64,000 nucleotides of DNA from CAVPDE01 sp964580575 (GCA_964580575.1 CAZOLJ010000001.1:1-64000), one strand, 5' to 3'. Shown: positions 8,349 through 19,584, counted from the stretch's first letter. Made by a program: numbers and translations. Notes: a model not told the origin generated them from the letters alone.

Positions 8349-9809
8349 ATGGACCGAGAGATGATACAAGAGGACCGTCTCCAAGGGAATGAAGAACAAA
8401 GAACGCATCTTCAACCCCGGGATTTGGAACATCAGTTGGAGATCTACAAACTCATTTTCGACAGCATTTACAACGGAAGCATGGTGACCGACTCCCAAGG
8501 CTTCATCACACACTTCAACAAGCCATACGGAGATTTCCTTGGACTCGACCCTGCCGCTCAAATCGGAAAACACTGCACTGAAGTGATAGAGAATTCCCGC
8601 ATGCACATTGTGGCTCAGACGGGTGTCCCCGAGATCAACCAGAGCCATCTGATCAAGGGGCAGAAAATGGTGGTCCAGCGCATCCCCATCAAAAAAGACG
8701 GAAAGGTCGTCGCCGTGTTCGGCCAGGTCATGTTCAAAGACGTGCGCGACGTCACCAAGCTCGCGAAAAAGCTCTCTCTCCTGGAATCCAAAGTGGAACT
8801 CTATGAACAGGAACTCATATCGATCCGTTCCACCCGTCACACCCTGGAGGGCATCGTCGGGGAGAGCGACACCATGCACACCCTCAGGAAAGAAGCCCTG
8901 AAAGCCGCAGCCACCCAGTTCCCCGTATTGATCACCGGCGAGAGCGGCACAGGCAAGGAGCTCTTTGCGCAGGGCATTCATCACGCCAGCGCCAGAAGAC
9001 TTTACCCCTTTGTCCGTATCAACTGCTCCGCGATCCCAAAAGATCTTCTAGAGTCTGAACTCTTCGGCTACGAGAAAGGAGCATTCACAGGAGCCCGGTC
9101 CGGAGGCAAGCCGGGCAAACTCGAACTGGCGAAACACGGGACCGTGTTCCTGGACGAGATCGGGGATCTCCCTCTCCAGATGCAGCCCAAACTGCTTCGG
9201 GTCATCGAAGACAAGGAATTCGAAAGGATCGGCGGGACTTCGGTGCTCCGCTCCGACTTTCGTCTCATTGCCGCAACCAACCAGAATCTTGAAGAGATGC
9301 TGGCCGAGCGCCGCTTCCGCAAAGACCTTTTCTACCGGCTCAACGTCATTCCCCTCCACATTCCACCGCTCCGGGAAAGACGGGAGGACATCCTTCCGCT
9401 GGTGAGACACTTCCTGGATCAGACCGCCCAGGAAGCCTTCCTGCCGGAAACCACTTTAGATCATGACGCAGAAGAAGTCCTCCGAAGCTACCACTGGCCG
9501 GGAAATATCCGCGAACTGTCGAACGTTCTTGAAAGGGTCCTCTCCTCCTTGGAAGGCAGCACGATCCGCCTGTCCGACTTGCCTTTCTATCTCTATCGGA
9601 GCCGAAAGATCGCTTCCAAACTGTCCGCCGTATCCATCAGGGAAGTTCAATCCCGGGCCGAGAAGGAGGCGATCCTTCACTCCTTAAGGCTGGCCCGGTA
9701 CAACAAGTCCAAGGCCGCGGCCATGCTGGGCATTCATCGCACCCACCTGTACAAGAAGATCAAGAAGTACGGAATCACCCGTCCCTCCTACGACAACCTG
9801 CAAGAATAG
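8349..9809 (+). CDS. Sigma-54-dependent transcriptional activator with PAS domain
   Basis: 486 residues. An N-terminal PAS domain (about 25-135, FDSIYNGSMVTDSQGFI) is followed by a short coiled linker and an AAA+ domain: Walker A GESGTGKE about 197-204, the sigma-54 contact loop GAFTGA about 244-249, and Walker B TVFLDEIGDLP. A Fis-type helix-turn-helix ends the protein (KAAAMLGIHRTHLYKKIKK). It remodels the sigma-54 RNA polymerase closed complex when its PAS domain senses a ligand or redox state. The start has GAGAGGCACA upstream. Divergent from the SDR/TRAP block and convergent with the CoA-transferase operon; either could be its target. Confidence 0.95.
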   Translation: MDREMIQEDRLQGNEEQRTHLQPRDLEHQLEIYKLIFDSIYNGSMVTDSQGFITHFNKPYGDFLGLDPAAQIGKHCTEVIENSRMHIVAQTGVPEINQSHLIKGQKMVVQRIPIKKDGKVVAVFGQVMFKDVRDVTKLAKKLSLLESKVELYEQELISIRSTRHTLEGIVGESDTMHTLRKEALKAAATQFPVLITGESGTGKELFAQGIHHASARRLYPFVRINCSAIPKDLLESELFGYEKGAFTGARSGGKPGKLELAKHGTVFLDEIGDLPLQMQPKLLRVIEDKEFERIGGTSVLRSDFRLIAATNQNLEEMLAERRFRKDLFYRLNVIPLHIPPLRERREDILPLVRHFLDQTAQEAFLPETTLDHDAEEVLRSYHWPGNIRELSNVLERVLSSLEGSTIRLSDLPFYLYRSRKIASKLSAVSIREVQSRAEKEAILHSLRLARYNKSKAAAMLGIHRTHLYKKIKKYGITRPSYDNLQE

Positions 9810-9810
9810 A

Positions 9811-10030
9811 AAGTGACAAGTGACAAGTAACGAGTGACAAGTTTGATGAACTCGTAAGAAGTTAAAAAAAGCAATTTTCTGTCATTCCCGCGAAGGCGGG
9901 AATCCAGTATCTTCAAGGTCTTCTAGACTCCCGCCTGCGCGGGAGTGACGACCTGAGGAACTTTTTACGAGCACATCAAGTTTGCTCTCTGATCTCGTCA
10001 CTTGTCACTCGTTACTCGTCACTCGTCACT
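9811..10030. repeat. Family C composite inverted repeat (TGACAAG microrepeats) with nested REP-like hairpin
   Basis: The left arm (9815-9842) is a run of GTGACAAGTGACAAGTAACG units and the right arm (about 9998-10030) is its inverted counterpart (CACTTGTCACTCGTTACTCG). Nested inside are a second pair (AACTCGTAAGAAGTT and AACTTTTTACGAG) and two REP-like palindromes, CCCGCGAAGGCGGG (9887-9900) and CCCGCCTGCGCGGG. It separates convergent genes and may also act as a transcription end. Confidence 0.75.
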
Positions 10031-10073
10031 GAAGGGCAGGCCTCTGGGCCTGCCGATCGGCAGAGCGGATGCA

Positions 10074-12074
10074 TCATTCTTTTCCGATCGCTCTGCGCGC
10101 TTCGGCCCGGCTTTCAAAGATGTAGGGCGCCACATCCCTTTTCTTGAGCGCGTCCCCCAGTTTCATGCGGAGGAAGGTGCTGGTGGTATACCGGCTCACG
10201 CCCGTGTAGAACCGATCCACCACGTATTTCACCATTTCCGAGTACTCCTCGACAAGTTCAGGGGCAATGTTGAAGTTGTCGTAGTTCACGATCGTGTAAA
10301 CCCGCTTCCCCAGAGGCGACAGAATCATTTCCACCGCCTCTTGGATCTCCCGCACCTGCTGGCTCGACTTCACGGAGTACCCTTCGAAATTGACAAAGAA
10401 GAGATTCTCCGCCGGATCGTAGGTCAGGCGTTCTTCCAGGGTGAGGGTCAGGAGGTCCTTCTTGAGTTCCATGGATTCGGGCTTGAAGATCCTTTCATCC
10501 ATAAGCTGGGGAGTACCCTTGATCACGGGCTTGAAGTCCATCAAGGCCAGGATGTCCTTCTCAATGTCAATCCCCGGGGCAACCTCGGAAAGCACCATCC
10601 CCTCTTCCCCAAGAGAGAACACGCAGCGCTCCGTCACGTAGAAGACCGGCTGCTTCTTGGATTGGGCGTATTTGCCGCTGAAGGTCACGTGCTCCACCTG
10701 GGGGACAAATTTCCTGACCTTGCCCTCTTTGTCGATCCTCAGGTTTCCATCCTTCACAGAGACTTCGAGACCCCCTGCGGTGAAGGTGCCGAGGAACACG
10801 AGCTTCTTCGCGTTCTGACTGATGTTGATGAAGCCGCCCGCACCGGCAAGCTTTGGTCCGAATTTGCTGACGTTCACATTGCCCAGTCCGTCCGCCTCCG
10901 CCATGCCCAGACAGCTCAAGTCCAACCCTCCGCCGTCATAGAAATCAAACTGGTAGGACATGTCAATGAGAGCCTCTGTGTTGGTTCCGGCACCGAAGTT
11001 CAGCCCTCCTGCAGGCAGCCCCCCAATAACCCCCGGCTCAGCGGTCAGCGTAATGAAGTCAAGAATTCTTTCTTCGTTTGCCACATTGGAAACCCCTTCC
11101 GGCATGCCAATGCCCAGGTTCACCACACTGTTCGCCTTGAGCTCGAAAGCCGCCCTCCTGGCAATGATTTTTCTGTCGCTCATCTCCATGGCCGGTATGG
11201 ACTGCACGGGGATTCGGGTCTCCCCGCTGAAGGAGGGATTGTAGGCTTCGGCAAAGGTCTGCCAGTGGTATTCAGGCCGCGAGACCACCACACAGTCCAC
11301 CATGATCCCGGGGATTTTCACGTCTCTTGACTTCAGCGTTCGGCGATCCGCAATTCGCTCCACCTGAACGATCACAAACCCGTTGGAGTTCTTGGCTGCC
11401 ATGGCCATGGAAAGACTGTCCAGGGTGAGGGCTTCCTTTTCCATGGTGATGTTGCCGTCCGTGTCCGCAGTGGTTCCGCGGAGAATGGCCACGTGAACAG
11501 GCATGGTCCTGTATGCCAGGTATTCCTTTCCATCGAAGTGGATCATTTCCACGATGTCCTCGACGGTGACCTCGTTGATCTTGCCGCCGCCGTTTCTGGG
11601 ATCTACGAAGGTCCCGATGCCCACGGTCGTGATGGTCCGCGGCTTGTGGGCCGCAATGTCCCTGAACATGTGGGAGATGACACCCTGGGGCAGGTTGTAG
11701 GCTTCGATCTTGTTGTCAAAGGCGAGTTTCTGGAGCTTCGGAGCCAGCCCCCAGTGGCCCCCGACCACTCTCTTGATGAGGCCCTCGTGGGCCATGTGAT
11801 TGAGGCCTCGGTCCTTGCCGTCCCCCTGCCCCGCCGCATAAAGGAGAGTGAGGCCCTTGGGCTGGCCTGTTTTCAGAAAACGCTCCTCCAGTTTAACGGC
11901 GATCTCCTCGGCAAACCCGGTTCCCACGAAGCCGCCTGTGGCCACGGTGTCTCCGTCCCGGATGACACGCACCGCTTCCTCGGCGGACACAATCTTGCCC
12001 TTTCTCGCCCTCTCAGGAGTGAGCGAGGAAAGCATCGGATGGACAGTCCCCTGGATCATCTTCTCGTCGGCCAT
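10074..12074 (-). CDS. Acyl-CoA:acetate/3-ketoacid CoA-transferase, fused alpha-beta with C-terminal extension
   Basis: 666 residues. The alpha half (about 25-290) begins with the GGFVGTGFAEE nucleotide-type loop. The beta half (about 305-520) carries VVNLGIGMPEGV and the catalytic Glu at about 346 in TAEPGVIGG, which forms the glutamyl-CoA thioester. About 130 further residues (from about 535) extend beyond the E. coli YdiF-like core, as in some longer family members. It transfers CoA between acetyl- or acetoacetyl-CoA and other acids. Upstream on the same strand are a MaoC protein and acetoacetyl-CoA synthetase, so activation of acetoacetate or hydroxybutyrate is likely. Confidence 0.9.
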   Translation of the reverse strand: MADEKMIQGTVHPMLSSLTPERARKGKIVSAEEAVRVIRDGDTVATGGFVGTGFAEEIAVKLEERFLKTGQPKGLTLLYAAGQGDGKDRGLNHMAHEGLIKRVVGGHWGLAPKLQKLAFDNKIEAYNLPQGVISHMFRDIAAHKPRTITTVGIGTFVDPRNGGGKINEVTVEDIVEMIHFDGKEYLAYRTMPVHVAILRGTTADTDGNITMEKEALTLDSLSMAMAAKNSNGFVIVQVERIADRRTLKSRDVKIPGIMVDCVVVSRPEYHWQTFAEAYNPSFSGETRIPVQSIPAMEMSDRKIIARRAAFELKANSVVNLGIGMPEGVSNVANEERILDFITLTAEPGVIGGLPAGGLNFGAGTNTEALIDMSYQFDFYDGGGLDLSCLGMAEADGLGNVNVSKFGPKLAGAGGFINISQNAKKLVFLGTFTAGGLEVSVKDGNLRIDKEGKVRKFVPQVEHVTFSGKYAQSKKQPVFYVTERCVFSLGEEGMVLSEVAPGIDIEKDILALMDFKPVIKGTPQLMDERIFKPESMELKKDLLTLTLEERLTYDPAENLFFVNFEGYSVKSSQQVREIQEAVEMILSPLGKRVYTIVNYDNFNIAPELVEEYSEMVKYVVDRFYTGVSRYTTSTFLRMKLGDALKKRDVAPYIFESRAEARRAIGKE

Positions 12075-12086
12075 GGCAACCCTCCT

Positions 12087-12518
12087 TTAGGATTTAGGTC
12101 TTTTGGGCGGACTGACGATCGCCTCTCCGTCCAGAACCAGCGTACCCTCCTGGTTGACGCATGTGGTCTTTGCCCTGACTCTCTTCGCCTCAGCCGTGAT
12201 CTCGATGATTTCAACAGAGGCGGTGATGGTGTCGCTGATGCGCACCGGAGCCAGGAAATTCAACTCCTGCCGGATGTAAACAGTCCCCGGCCCCGGCAGC
12301 TTGTTGCCGAGGACTCCGGAGATCAGGCCTGCAAGCAGCATCCCGTGGACAATGCGTGTTTTGAAAAACGTCTTCTTTGCGTATTCCTCATTGATGTGGG
12401 CGGGGTTGAGATCCCCCGTTACACCCGCGTACAGGTACACGTCGGTTTCAGTGATCGTTTTGGAAAATTCCGCTCTGTCCCCCACCCGAAGTTCTTCCAT
12501 GGTTTTCCCGATCATCAC
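12087..12518 (-). CDS. MaoC-like (R)-hydratase
   Basis: 143 residues with a single hot-dog fold. The hydratase signature is clear: DVYLYAGVTGDLNPAHINEE holds the Asp and His of the active site (about 30-48), followed by HGMLLAGLISGVLG. It hydrates enoyl-CoA to (R)-3-hydroxyacyl-CoA, or the reverse. It lies 12 nt upstream of the CoA-transferase gene on the same strand and is probably co-transcribed. With the neighbouring acetoacetyl-CoA synthetase it fits C4 acyl-CoA or polyhydroxyalkanoate-related chemistry; chain length is unknown. Confidence 0.9.
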   Translation of the reverse strand: MMIGKTMEELRVGDRAEFSKTITETDVYLYAGVTGDLNPAHINEEYAKKTFFKTRIVHGMLLAGLISGVLGNKLPGPGTVYIRQELNFLAPVRISDTITASVEIIEITAEAKRVRAKTTCVNQEGTLVLDGEAIVSPPKRPKS

Positions 12519-12608
12519 GTCCCTTCTCCTCTCTGCAAAGCAAATCGTCTCAGGGTTTCCTCAGTGCCGTGTCAGGATAAATATGGGACTCTCAATAGTG
12601 TTTTTTCT

Positions 12609-12668
12609 ACTTTGTGCCTCTGTGCCTTTGCATCTTTGTACCTTTCTTTGTCCCTTTGTCCCTTCTTC
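12609..12668. repeat. Family B repeat, pyrimidine arm only
   Basis: A single arm of the GGGACAAAG family in reverse orientation: TTTGTGCCTCTGTGCCTTTG and similar units. It directly abuts the stop of acetoacetyl-CoA synthetase on the minus strand. The other arm of the palindrome seems lost. Confidence 0.65.
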
Positions 12669-12669
12669 G

Positions 12670-14625
<1,956 letters not shown>

Positions 14626-14693
14626 AGCTCGTCTCCTCCATCCTTTAGGATTTTCGTAACATCTTAGCTTTTTGAAACGGTCACGAGCAAACG

Positions 14694-14735
14694 TCCCCCT
14701 CCCCTACACCCCTCCCACCGGGGAGGGGAAATGGA
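14694..14735. repeat. Family A palindrome
   Basis: CCCCTCCCCTACACCCC tail followed by the hairpin CCTCCCACCGGGGAGG. It sits between aacS and the divergent flavoprotein gene. Confidence 0.7.
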
Positions 14736-14873
14736 GAAGGAAGTACTGCGTTATAATAATGGAGCAAATTCTATACCAGCTCCGGGCTTGTGGTTCAAGA
14801 AAAGTTAGAAATCTTGCGCCCACGAGGCTCTTTCGGGTATAGTGCCATACATCTTAACGTTTCGGTGCAAGAC

Positions 14874-15413
14874 ATGGCAAACCTTTTGGCAATCTACGGG
14901 AGCCCTCGCAGAAAAGGCAACACGGCCTTGTTGCTCAAGAGGGCTGTGGAGGGAGCAAGGGAAGCAGGCGGAAACGTAGAGGAAATCGTGCTCCGCGATC
15001 TCAAGATGTCCCCCTGTCTTGAGATCTACGGCTGCAAACAAACGGGGCGATGCGCGATCAAGGATGATTTTCAGACGGTTTACGACAAGCTCCTGGCCTG
15101 TGACGGGCTGATGCTCGCTTCCCCCATCTTTTTCTACACCGTGAGCGCCCACACCAAGATCCTCATGGACCGCTGTCAGTCCCTGTGGGTCAAGCGCTAC
15201 TGGCTGGAAAAGACTCCTTTCGGCAAAAAGGAATTCAAACGAAAGGGCCTGCTGATTTCCGTGGGTGCGACCAAAGGCAAAAGACTTTTTGACGGTGTAC
15301 TGCTCACGGTTCGCTATTTCTTCGATGCCTTGGACATGGAGCTTTGGAACTCTCTGCTCTACCGCGAGATGGATTTCGAGGGCGATGTCCTGAAGCACCC
15401 GGAATATCTTGAA
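14874..15413 (+). CDS. NAD(P)H-dependent FMN reductase/flavodoxin-family protein, C-terminus lost in assembly gap
   Basis: 180 residues are visible before the N run. GSPRRKGNT near the start is the FMN-phosphate loop of the flavodoxin-like fold, and ASPIFFYTVSAHTKILMDR is the family's second flavin loop. Cysteines in CLEIYGCKQTGRC match the pattern of iron-sulfur flavoproteins, though a cluster is not proven. The start at ATG 14874 is chosen over an upstream GTG (14790) because the extra 28 residues match nothing in the fold. The reading frame through the gap into the next gene is an artefact. Confidence 0.8.
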
Positions 15414-15513
15414 NNNNNNNNNNNNNNNNNNNNNNNNNNNNNNNNNNNNNNNNNNNNNNNNNNNNNNNNNNNNNNNNNNNNNNNNNNNNNNNNNNNNNNN
15501 NNNNNNNNNNNNN
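15414..15513. other. Assembly gap (100 N)
   Basis: Exactly 100 unknown bases, the conventional placeholder for a scaffold gap of unknown size. The end of the flavoprotein gene and possibly the promoter of the second TRAP operon fall in it. Confidence 0.97.
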
Positions 15514-15590
15514 GTAGCAGGTTTCAGTCCCTCGTTCATTGGTTCTCGTCTTTATTATCCCACAAACCACACATTCTAAAGGAGGACGGC

Positions 15591-16766
15591 ATGAGGAAGA
15601 GTGATTCAAGCAATCGAAAGAACTCTAATCAGGAAAAAGGACTGTCCCGACGCAAGTTCTTGGCCTCAGCAGCCCTGGCAGCAGGCGGAGCGGCGGCGAC
15701 CATGGGTTTCCCGACAGTCGTTAAGGCCCAGGGGCCGATTTCGATGCGCTGGCAGAGCACCTGGCCGACCAAGGACATTTTCCATGAATACGCCCTTGAC
15801 TTCGCCAAAAAGGTGAACGACATGACCGGCGGCGATCTCAAGATCGAGGTGCTCCCTGCGGGCGCCGTGGTGCCGGCCTTCAACTTGCTGGACGCGGTGA
15901 GCAAGGGAACGCTCGACGGCGGCCACGGGGTGCTGGTCTATCACTACGGCAAGGCGCAGGCCCTGGCCCTGTGGGGGTCGAGCCCTGCTTTCGGCATGGA
16001 TGCCAACATGCTCCTCGCCTGGCACAAGTACGGCGGAGGCAAGGAACTGATCGCAAAGATCTACGCGTCCATCGGCGCCAACGTGGTTTCCTACTCCTAC
16101 GGCCCCATGGCCACCCAGCCTCTGGGCTGGTTCAAAAAGCCGGTCACCAAGGCCGAAGACCTTAAGGGCCTGAAATTCCGCACCGTGGGAATTTCGATCG
16201 ACCTGTTCACCGGATTGGGAGCTGCGGTGAACGCGCTGCCCGGCGGTGAAATCGTGCCGGCCCTGGACCGCGGGCTGCTGGACGGAGCGGAATTCAACAA
16301 CGCCACCTCGGACCGGCTCCTCGGGTTCCCCGACGTGTCCAAGGTGTACATGCTCCAGAGCTTTCATCAGAACGCGGAGTCCTTCGAGATCCTTTTCAAC
16401 AAGGACAAATTCAATGCGCTTCCGGACAAGATGAAAGCCATCATCGACAATGCCGTGGAAGCGGCTTCTGCAGACATGTGGTGGAAATCGATTGACCGCT
16501 ACTCCAAGGACTACATCGAACTGCAGACCAAGGACAAGGTCAAGATGTACAAGACCCCCGACGCGATCCTGATGAAGCAACTGGAGATCTTTGACGAGGT
16601 CGTAAAGAAGTATTCGGACAAGCCCTTTTTCAAGGAAGTCATCGATTCACAGTTGGCCTTTGCCAAGCGCGCTGTGAGTTGGGACATGGATACCAACGTG
16701 AACCGGCGCATGGCGTATAATTATTACTTCGGTCCGAAGAAGGCCGCCCCTGCAAAGAAGGGCTAA
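15591..16766 (+). CDS. dctP: TRAP transporter substrate-binding protein DctP with Tat signal (system 2)
   Basis: 391 residues. Start ATG 15591 has a strong AAAGGAGGACGGC site. The N-terminus carries a twin-arginine signal (SRRKFLASAALAAGG), so the receptor is exported folded, unlike the Sec signal of system 1. LKFRTVGISIDLFTGLG has the ligand-carboxylate Arg, and GLLDGAEFNNATSD resembles the TakP subfamily motif. A monocarboxylate or 2-oxo acid ligand is likely by family, not proven. The gene is followed by a strong hairpin and then dctQ and dctM on the same strand. Confidence 0.92.
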   Translation: MRKSDSSNRKNSNQEKGLSRRKFLASAALAAGGAAATMGFPTVVKAQGPISMRWQSTWPTKDIFHEYALDFAKKVNDMTGGDLKIEVLPAGAVVPAFNLLDAVSKGTLDGGHGVLVYHYGKAQALALWGSSPAFGMDANMLLAWHKYGGGKELIAKIYASIGANVVSYSYGPMATQPLGWFKKPVTKAEDLKGLKFRTVGISIDLFTGLGAAVNALPGGEIVPALDRGLLDGAEFNNATSDRLLGFPDVSKVYMLQSFHQNAESFEILFNKDKFNALPDKMKAIIDNAVEAASADMWWKSIDRYSKDYIELQTKDKVKMYKTPDAILMKQLEIFDEVVKKYSDKPFFKEVIDSQLAFAKRAVSWDMDTNVNRRMAYNYYFGPKKAAPAKKG

Positions 16767-16786
16767 GCCAAGCTTTTGTATCATCC

Positions 16787-16825
16787 ATCAGCCATCCGGC
16801 CGGCCCTCGCGTCCGGATGGCTGAT
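16787..16825 (+). promoter_or_regulatory. Hairpin between dctP and dctQ (attenuator or processing stem)
   Basis: A perfect 13-bp stem, ATCAGCCATCCGG (16787-16799) with CCGGATGGCTGAT (16813-16825), has a 13-nt loop and is followed by TTTT. It lies 20 nt after the dctP stop. It could terminate most transcripts after dctP or protect dctP mRNA, giving more binding protein than permease. A candidate dctQ ATG at 16817 lies inside the stem, which argues for the later start. Confidence 0.7.
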
Positions 16826-16843
16826 TTTCAAAAAGGATCGAGT

Positions 16844-17470
16844 ATGCAGAAATTGCTGCTCACTGTCGATAAGATCAGCACCTTCGTGGGGAAGACGTTC
16901 TCCTGGCTGATCGTGACGCTCACGGCTCTCATCACCTGGGAGGTCTTCTCTCGCTATGCGCTCAGTGCCCCGCATGCTTGGGCGTTCGATGCCATGATCA
17001 TGATGTACGGAACCCTTTTTATGATGGCGGGCGCCTATACCCTCTCCAAGAACGGTCATGTGCGCGGCGACGTCCTTTATGGCTTTTTCCCGCCCAGGCT
17101 GCAGGCCACGATTGACCTCACGCTCTACATCGTGTTCTTCCTGCCCGGCGTAACCGCTCTCTGCTGGGCAGGCTATAAATATGCCGGGGAGTCCTGGGCG
17201 ATCCTGGAACATTCGAGCATCACCGCTGAAGGCCCGCCCATCTACCCCTTCAAGACCGTCATTCCCGTCGCCGGGGTGTTCATCCTCATGCAGGGCATTG
17301 TCGAAATCATCCGGTGCATTCGCTGCCTGAAGGACGGCCAGTGGCCCTCTCGCATTGAGGACGTGGAAGAGGTCGATGTCGACAAGTTAAAGGAAATGAT
17401 GCACGTCAAGGATGAGGATATTGAGAAGCTCGATGAAGTGGTGACGGCCAAGGAAGGGGGCGCCCGATGA
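16844..17470 (+). CDS. dctQ: TRAP transporter small permease DctQ (system 2)
   Basis: 208 residues from ATG 16844, chosen for its AAAAGGATCGAGT site; an ATG nine codons earlier lies in the hairpin stem. Four membrane segments occupy about residues 15-160, as in DctQ. A hydrophilic C-terminal tail of about 45 residues, rich in Asp, Glu, Val and Lys (EDVEEVDVDKLKEMM), is longer than in system 1 and probably cytoplasmic. The gene overlaps dctM by 4 nt (ATGA). Confidence 0.9.
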   Translation: MQKLLLTVDKISTFVGKTFSWLIVTLTALITWEVFSRYALSAPHAWAFDAMIMMYGTLFMMAGAYTLSKNGHVRGDVLYGFFPPRLQATIDLTLYIVFFLPGVTALCWAGYKYAGESWAILEHSSITAEGPPIYPFKTVIPVAGVFILMQGIVEIIRCIRCLKDGQWPSRIEDVEEVDVDKLKEMMHVKDEDIEKLDEVVTAKEGGAR

Positions 17471-19365
17471 AAAAAGAAGCCTGGTTCGGACTCTCCATGT
17501 TGGCCATCGTGGTCGGTTTGGTATTTTATATTTTGCCCGCGCCCTCGCAGATGACCAACGGCCACCTGGGCCTGCTCATGCTGGCCATGATCGTGGTGGC
17601 CATCATGCTCGGCTTTCCCACCGCCTTCACGCTCATGGGCCTGGGCACGATGTTCTCTTTTTTTGCGTATTACAGCCAGAACCCTGCCACAGCGCTGACT
17701 CAGACTCTCGACCTCATGGCGCTGCGCGCCTATTGGGTCATGAATAACGACGTGCTCATCTCTGTCCCCCTGTTTGTCTTCATGGGCTATCTGGTCGAAC
17801 GCTCGCAACTGATTACCATGCTGTTCACGAGCCTGCACATGGCGACCTCGCGCATCCCCGGATCCCTGGCGGTCGCAACCATTGTGACCTGCGCGATCTT
17901 CGCCACCGCTTCCGGCATCATCGGCGCAGTGGTGACCGTGATGGGCCTGCTCGCGTTTCCGTCCATGCTCAAGGCCGGGTACAGCATCAGGCTGGGAGCG
18001 GGTGCTGTGACTGCAGGAGGCACCCTGGGTATCTTGATCCCTCCCTCGGTGCTGCTCATTCTCTACGGCGCCACAGCCGGCGTGTCCGTGGTGCAGCTTT
18101 ACGCCGGCGCTTTCTTCCCCGGCATTATGCTGGCCGGGCTCTACGTCCTCTACGTCATCATCTACGCGAAACTGAGTCCTAGCTCTGCGCCTCCCCTATC
18201 CGAGGAAGACGCGTGCGTCTATCTGCCCAAATTCGCGGAAGTCATTTGTCAGACTAAAAGCAAGAATGTCCTGCTCGGGATAGCTCGTGCCATGAAGGGC
18301 AAGCGCAATGCCGATGTGCCCATGTACACCCTGCTCAACAACCTTTTCATCGCGCTTCTGCCGGCCCTGGCAGTGGCCGCGCTCCTTGGTTCGCTCTATC
18401 TCGTAGCAACCGCACCCGAAGAAGTAGTGCCCGAGGGCGTGCAGGCGATGGGCATCGCGGCAACGGCGGCAGGGGAAACAGAGGCTGACGTTGGGGGCTT
18501 GCAGGAACCGGAGGGTTCCGAACAGCAAGAGACCCAGGCGACCGAACCCGACAAGGCAGAGCAAACGGCGGAAGGGGCTCAGACGGCAGCTGCGCCGGCT
18601 AAACGAACTTCGGTTCCCACCTGGTGGTGGATTACGGCGGCGATTTTCACGGGCATCCTGGTGATGGTCTATGCGATTCTCACCTTTGTCCGGCTCGAGA
18701 TCTTCAAAATGCTGCTGGGATCCTTTTTCCCGCTGGCAATCATCATCCTCGGGGTGCTCGGCACCATCGTGGTCGGCCTGGCAACTCCTGCCGAGGCGGC
18801 GGCCATGGGCGCATTCGGAGGTTTCATTCTGGCTGCAGCCTATAAACGGCTCACCTGGAGTGTGCTCAAGGAATCCGTGTACCTCTGCGCAAAAACCAGC
18901 GCCATGGTCTGCTGGCTCTTTGTGGGCTCAGGCATTTTCGCGGCAGCCTTCGCTTTGCTCGGCGGCCAGGAGATCGTCAACAATTGGGTAAAATCGCTCG
19001 ATATGACTCCGCTGCAGTTCATGATCCTGGCGCAAGTCATCATCTTCCTCCTGGGCTGGCCTTTGGAATGGACAGAGATCATTATCATCTTCATGCCGAT
19101 CTTCCTGCCCCTTCTCTCCCACTTCGACATCAATCCTCTTTTCTTCGGGCTGCTGGTGGCACTGAACCTGCAGACGGCCTTCCTGTCGCCGCCTGTGGCC
19201 ATGGCCGCGTTTTACCTTAAGGGCGTGTCGCCGCCGCACGTGACGCTGAACCAGATCTTCCTGGGGATGATGCCCTACATGGCGATCCAGCTCTTAGCGA
19301 TAGTTATGCTGTACGTATTCCCGCAGATCGGCTTGTGGCTGCCGTCTCTGGCGTACGGGAATTGA
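17467..19365 (+). CDS. dctM: TRAP transporter large permease DctM with acidic insertion (system 2)
   Basis: 632 residues, nearly 200 longer than the DctM of system 1. Family motifs are present: GGTLGILIPPSVLLILYG (about 180-200), GLATPAEAAAMG (about 437) and LSPPVAMAAFYLKG near the end. The extra length is a central insertion with two added membrane segments (about 295-315 and 380-400) around an Ala/Glu/Gln-rich soluble stretch, about 317-378. It lies between the two halves of the permease. The insertion's role is unknown; low-complexity codons suggest a flexible loop. Last gene of the second TRAP operon. Confidence 0.93.
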   Translation: MKKEAWFGLSMLAIVVGLVFYILPAPSQMTNGHLGLLMLAMIVVAIMLGFPTAFTLMGLGTMFSFFAYYSQNPATALTQTLDLMALRAYWVMNNDVLISVPLFVFMGYLVERSQLITMLFTSLHMATSRIPGSLAVATIVTCAIFATASGIIGAVVTVMGLLAFPSMLKAGYSIRLGAGAVTAGGTLGILIPPSVLLILYGATAGVSVVQLYAGAFFPGIMLAGLYVLYVIIYAKLSPSSAPPLSEEDACVYLPKFAEVICQTKSKNVLLGIARAMKGKRNADVPMYTLLNNLFIALLPALAVAALLGSLYLVATAPEEVVPEGVQAMGIAATAAGETEADVGGLQEPEGSEQQETQATEPDKAEQTAEGAQTAAAPAKRTSVPTWWWITAAIFTGILVMVYAILTFVRLEIFKMLLGSFFPLAIIILGVLGTIVVGLATPAEAAAMGAFGGFILAAAYKRLTWSVLKESVYLCAKTSAMVCWLFVGSGIFAAAFALLGGQEIVNNWVKSLDMTPLQFMILAQVIIFLLGWPLEWTEIIIIFMPIFLPLLSHFDINPLFFGLLVALNLQTAFLSPPVAMAAFYLKGVSPPHVTLNQIFLGMMPYMAIQLLAIVMLYVFPQIGLWLPSLAYGN

Positions 19366-19434
19366 TGAGATCGGGTCGGCAGTCACCGGACACATGAAAG
19401 CCGAGCTGAGGAGGCTGTTCGAAAACCCAAGGTA

Positions 19435-19545
19435 ACCCTCCCCCTCGACGGGGGAGGGCGAGGGTGGGGGTGGAAAAGATCGCCATTACTGCATAGCTTC
19501 CTTTTTCCCCCTCCCCTTTGTCCCCTCCACCAGGGGAGGGGAGAG
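19435..19545. repeat. Family A inverted pair without gene (possible empty form)
   Basis: The left unit is the hairpin CCCTCCCCCTCGACGGGGGAGGG (19437-19459 region) with a GGGTGGGGGTGG tail. The right unit has a CCCCCTCCCCTTTGTCCC tail and the hairpin CCTCCACCAGGGGAGG. The two tails face each other across about 35 bp. A similar arrangement flanks the DUF559 gene at 21221-21623. Confidence 0.7.
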
Positions 19546-19584
19546 TATTTGTCGGATAGCGGCCAGTTGGAATCTTCGGCCGTC

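Noticed and set aside
14790..16766. A single 658-codon frame joining a flavoprotein and a TRAP binding protein
   Set aside because: It runs through 100 N of unknown true length; the second part has its own strong ribosome site and Tat signal at 15591.
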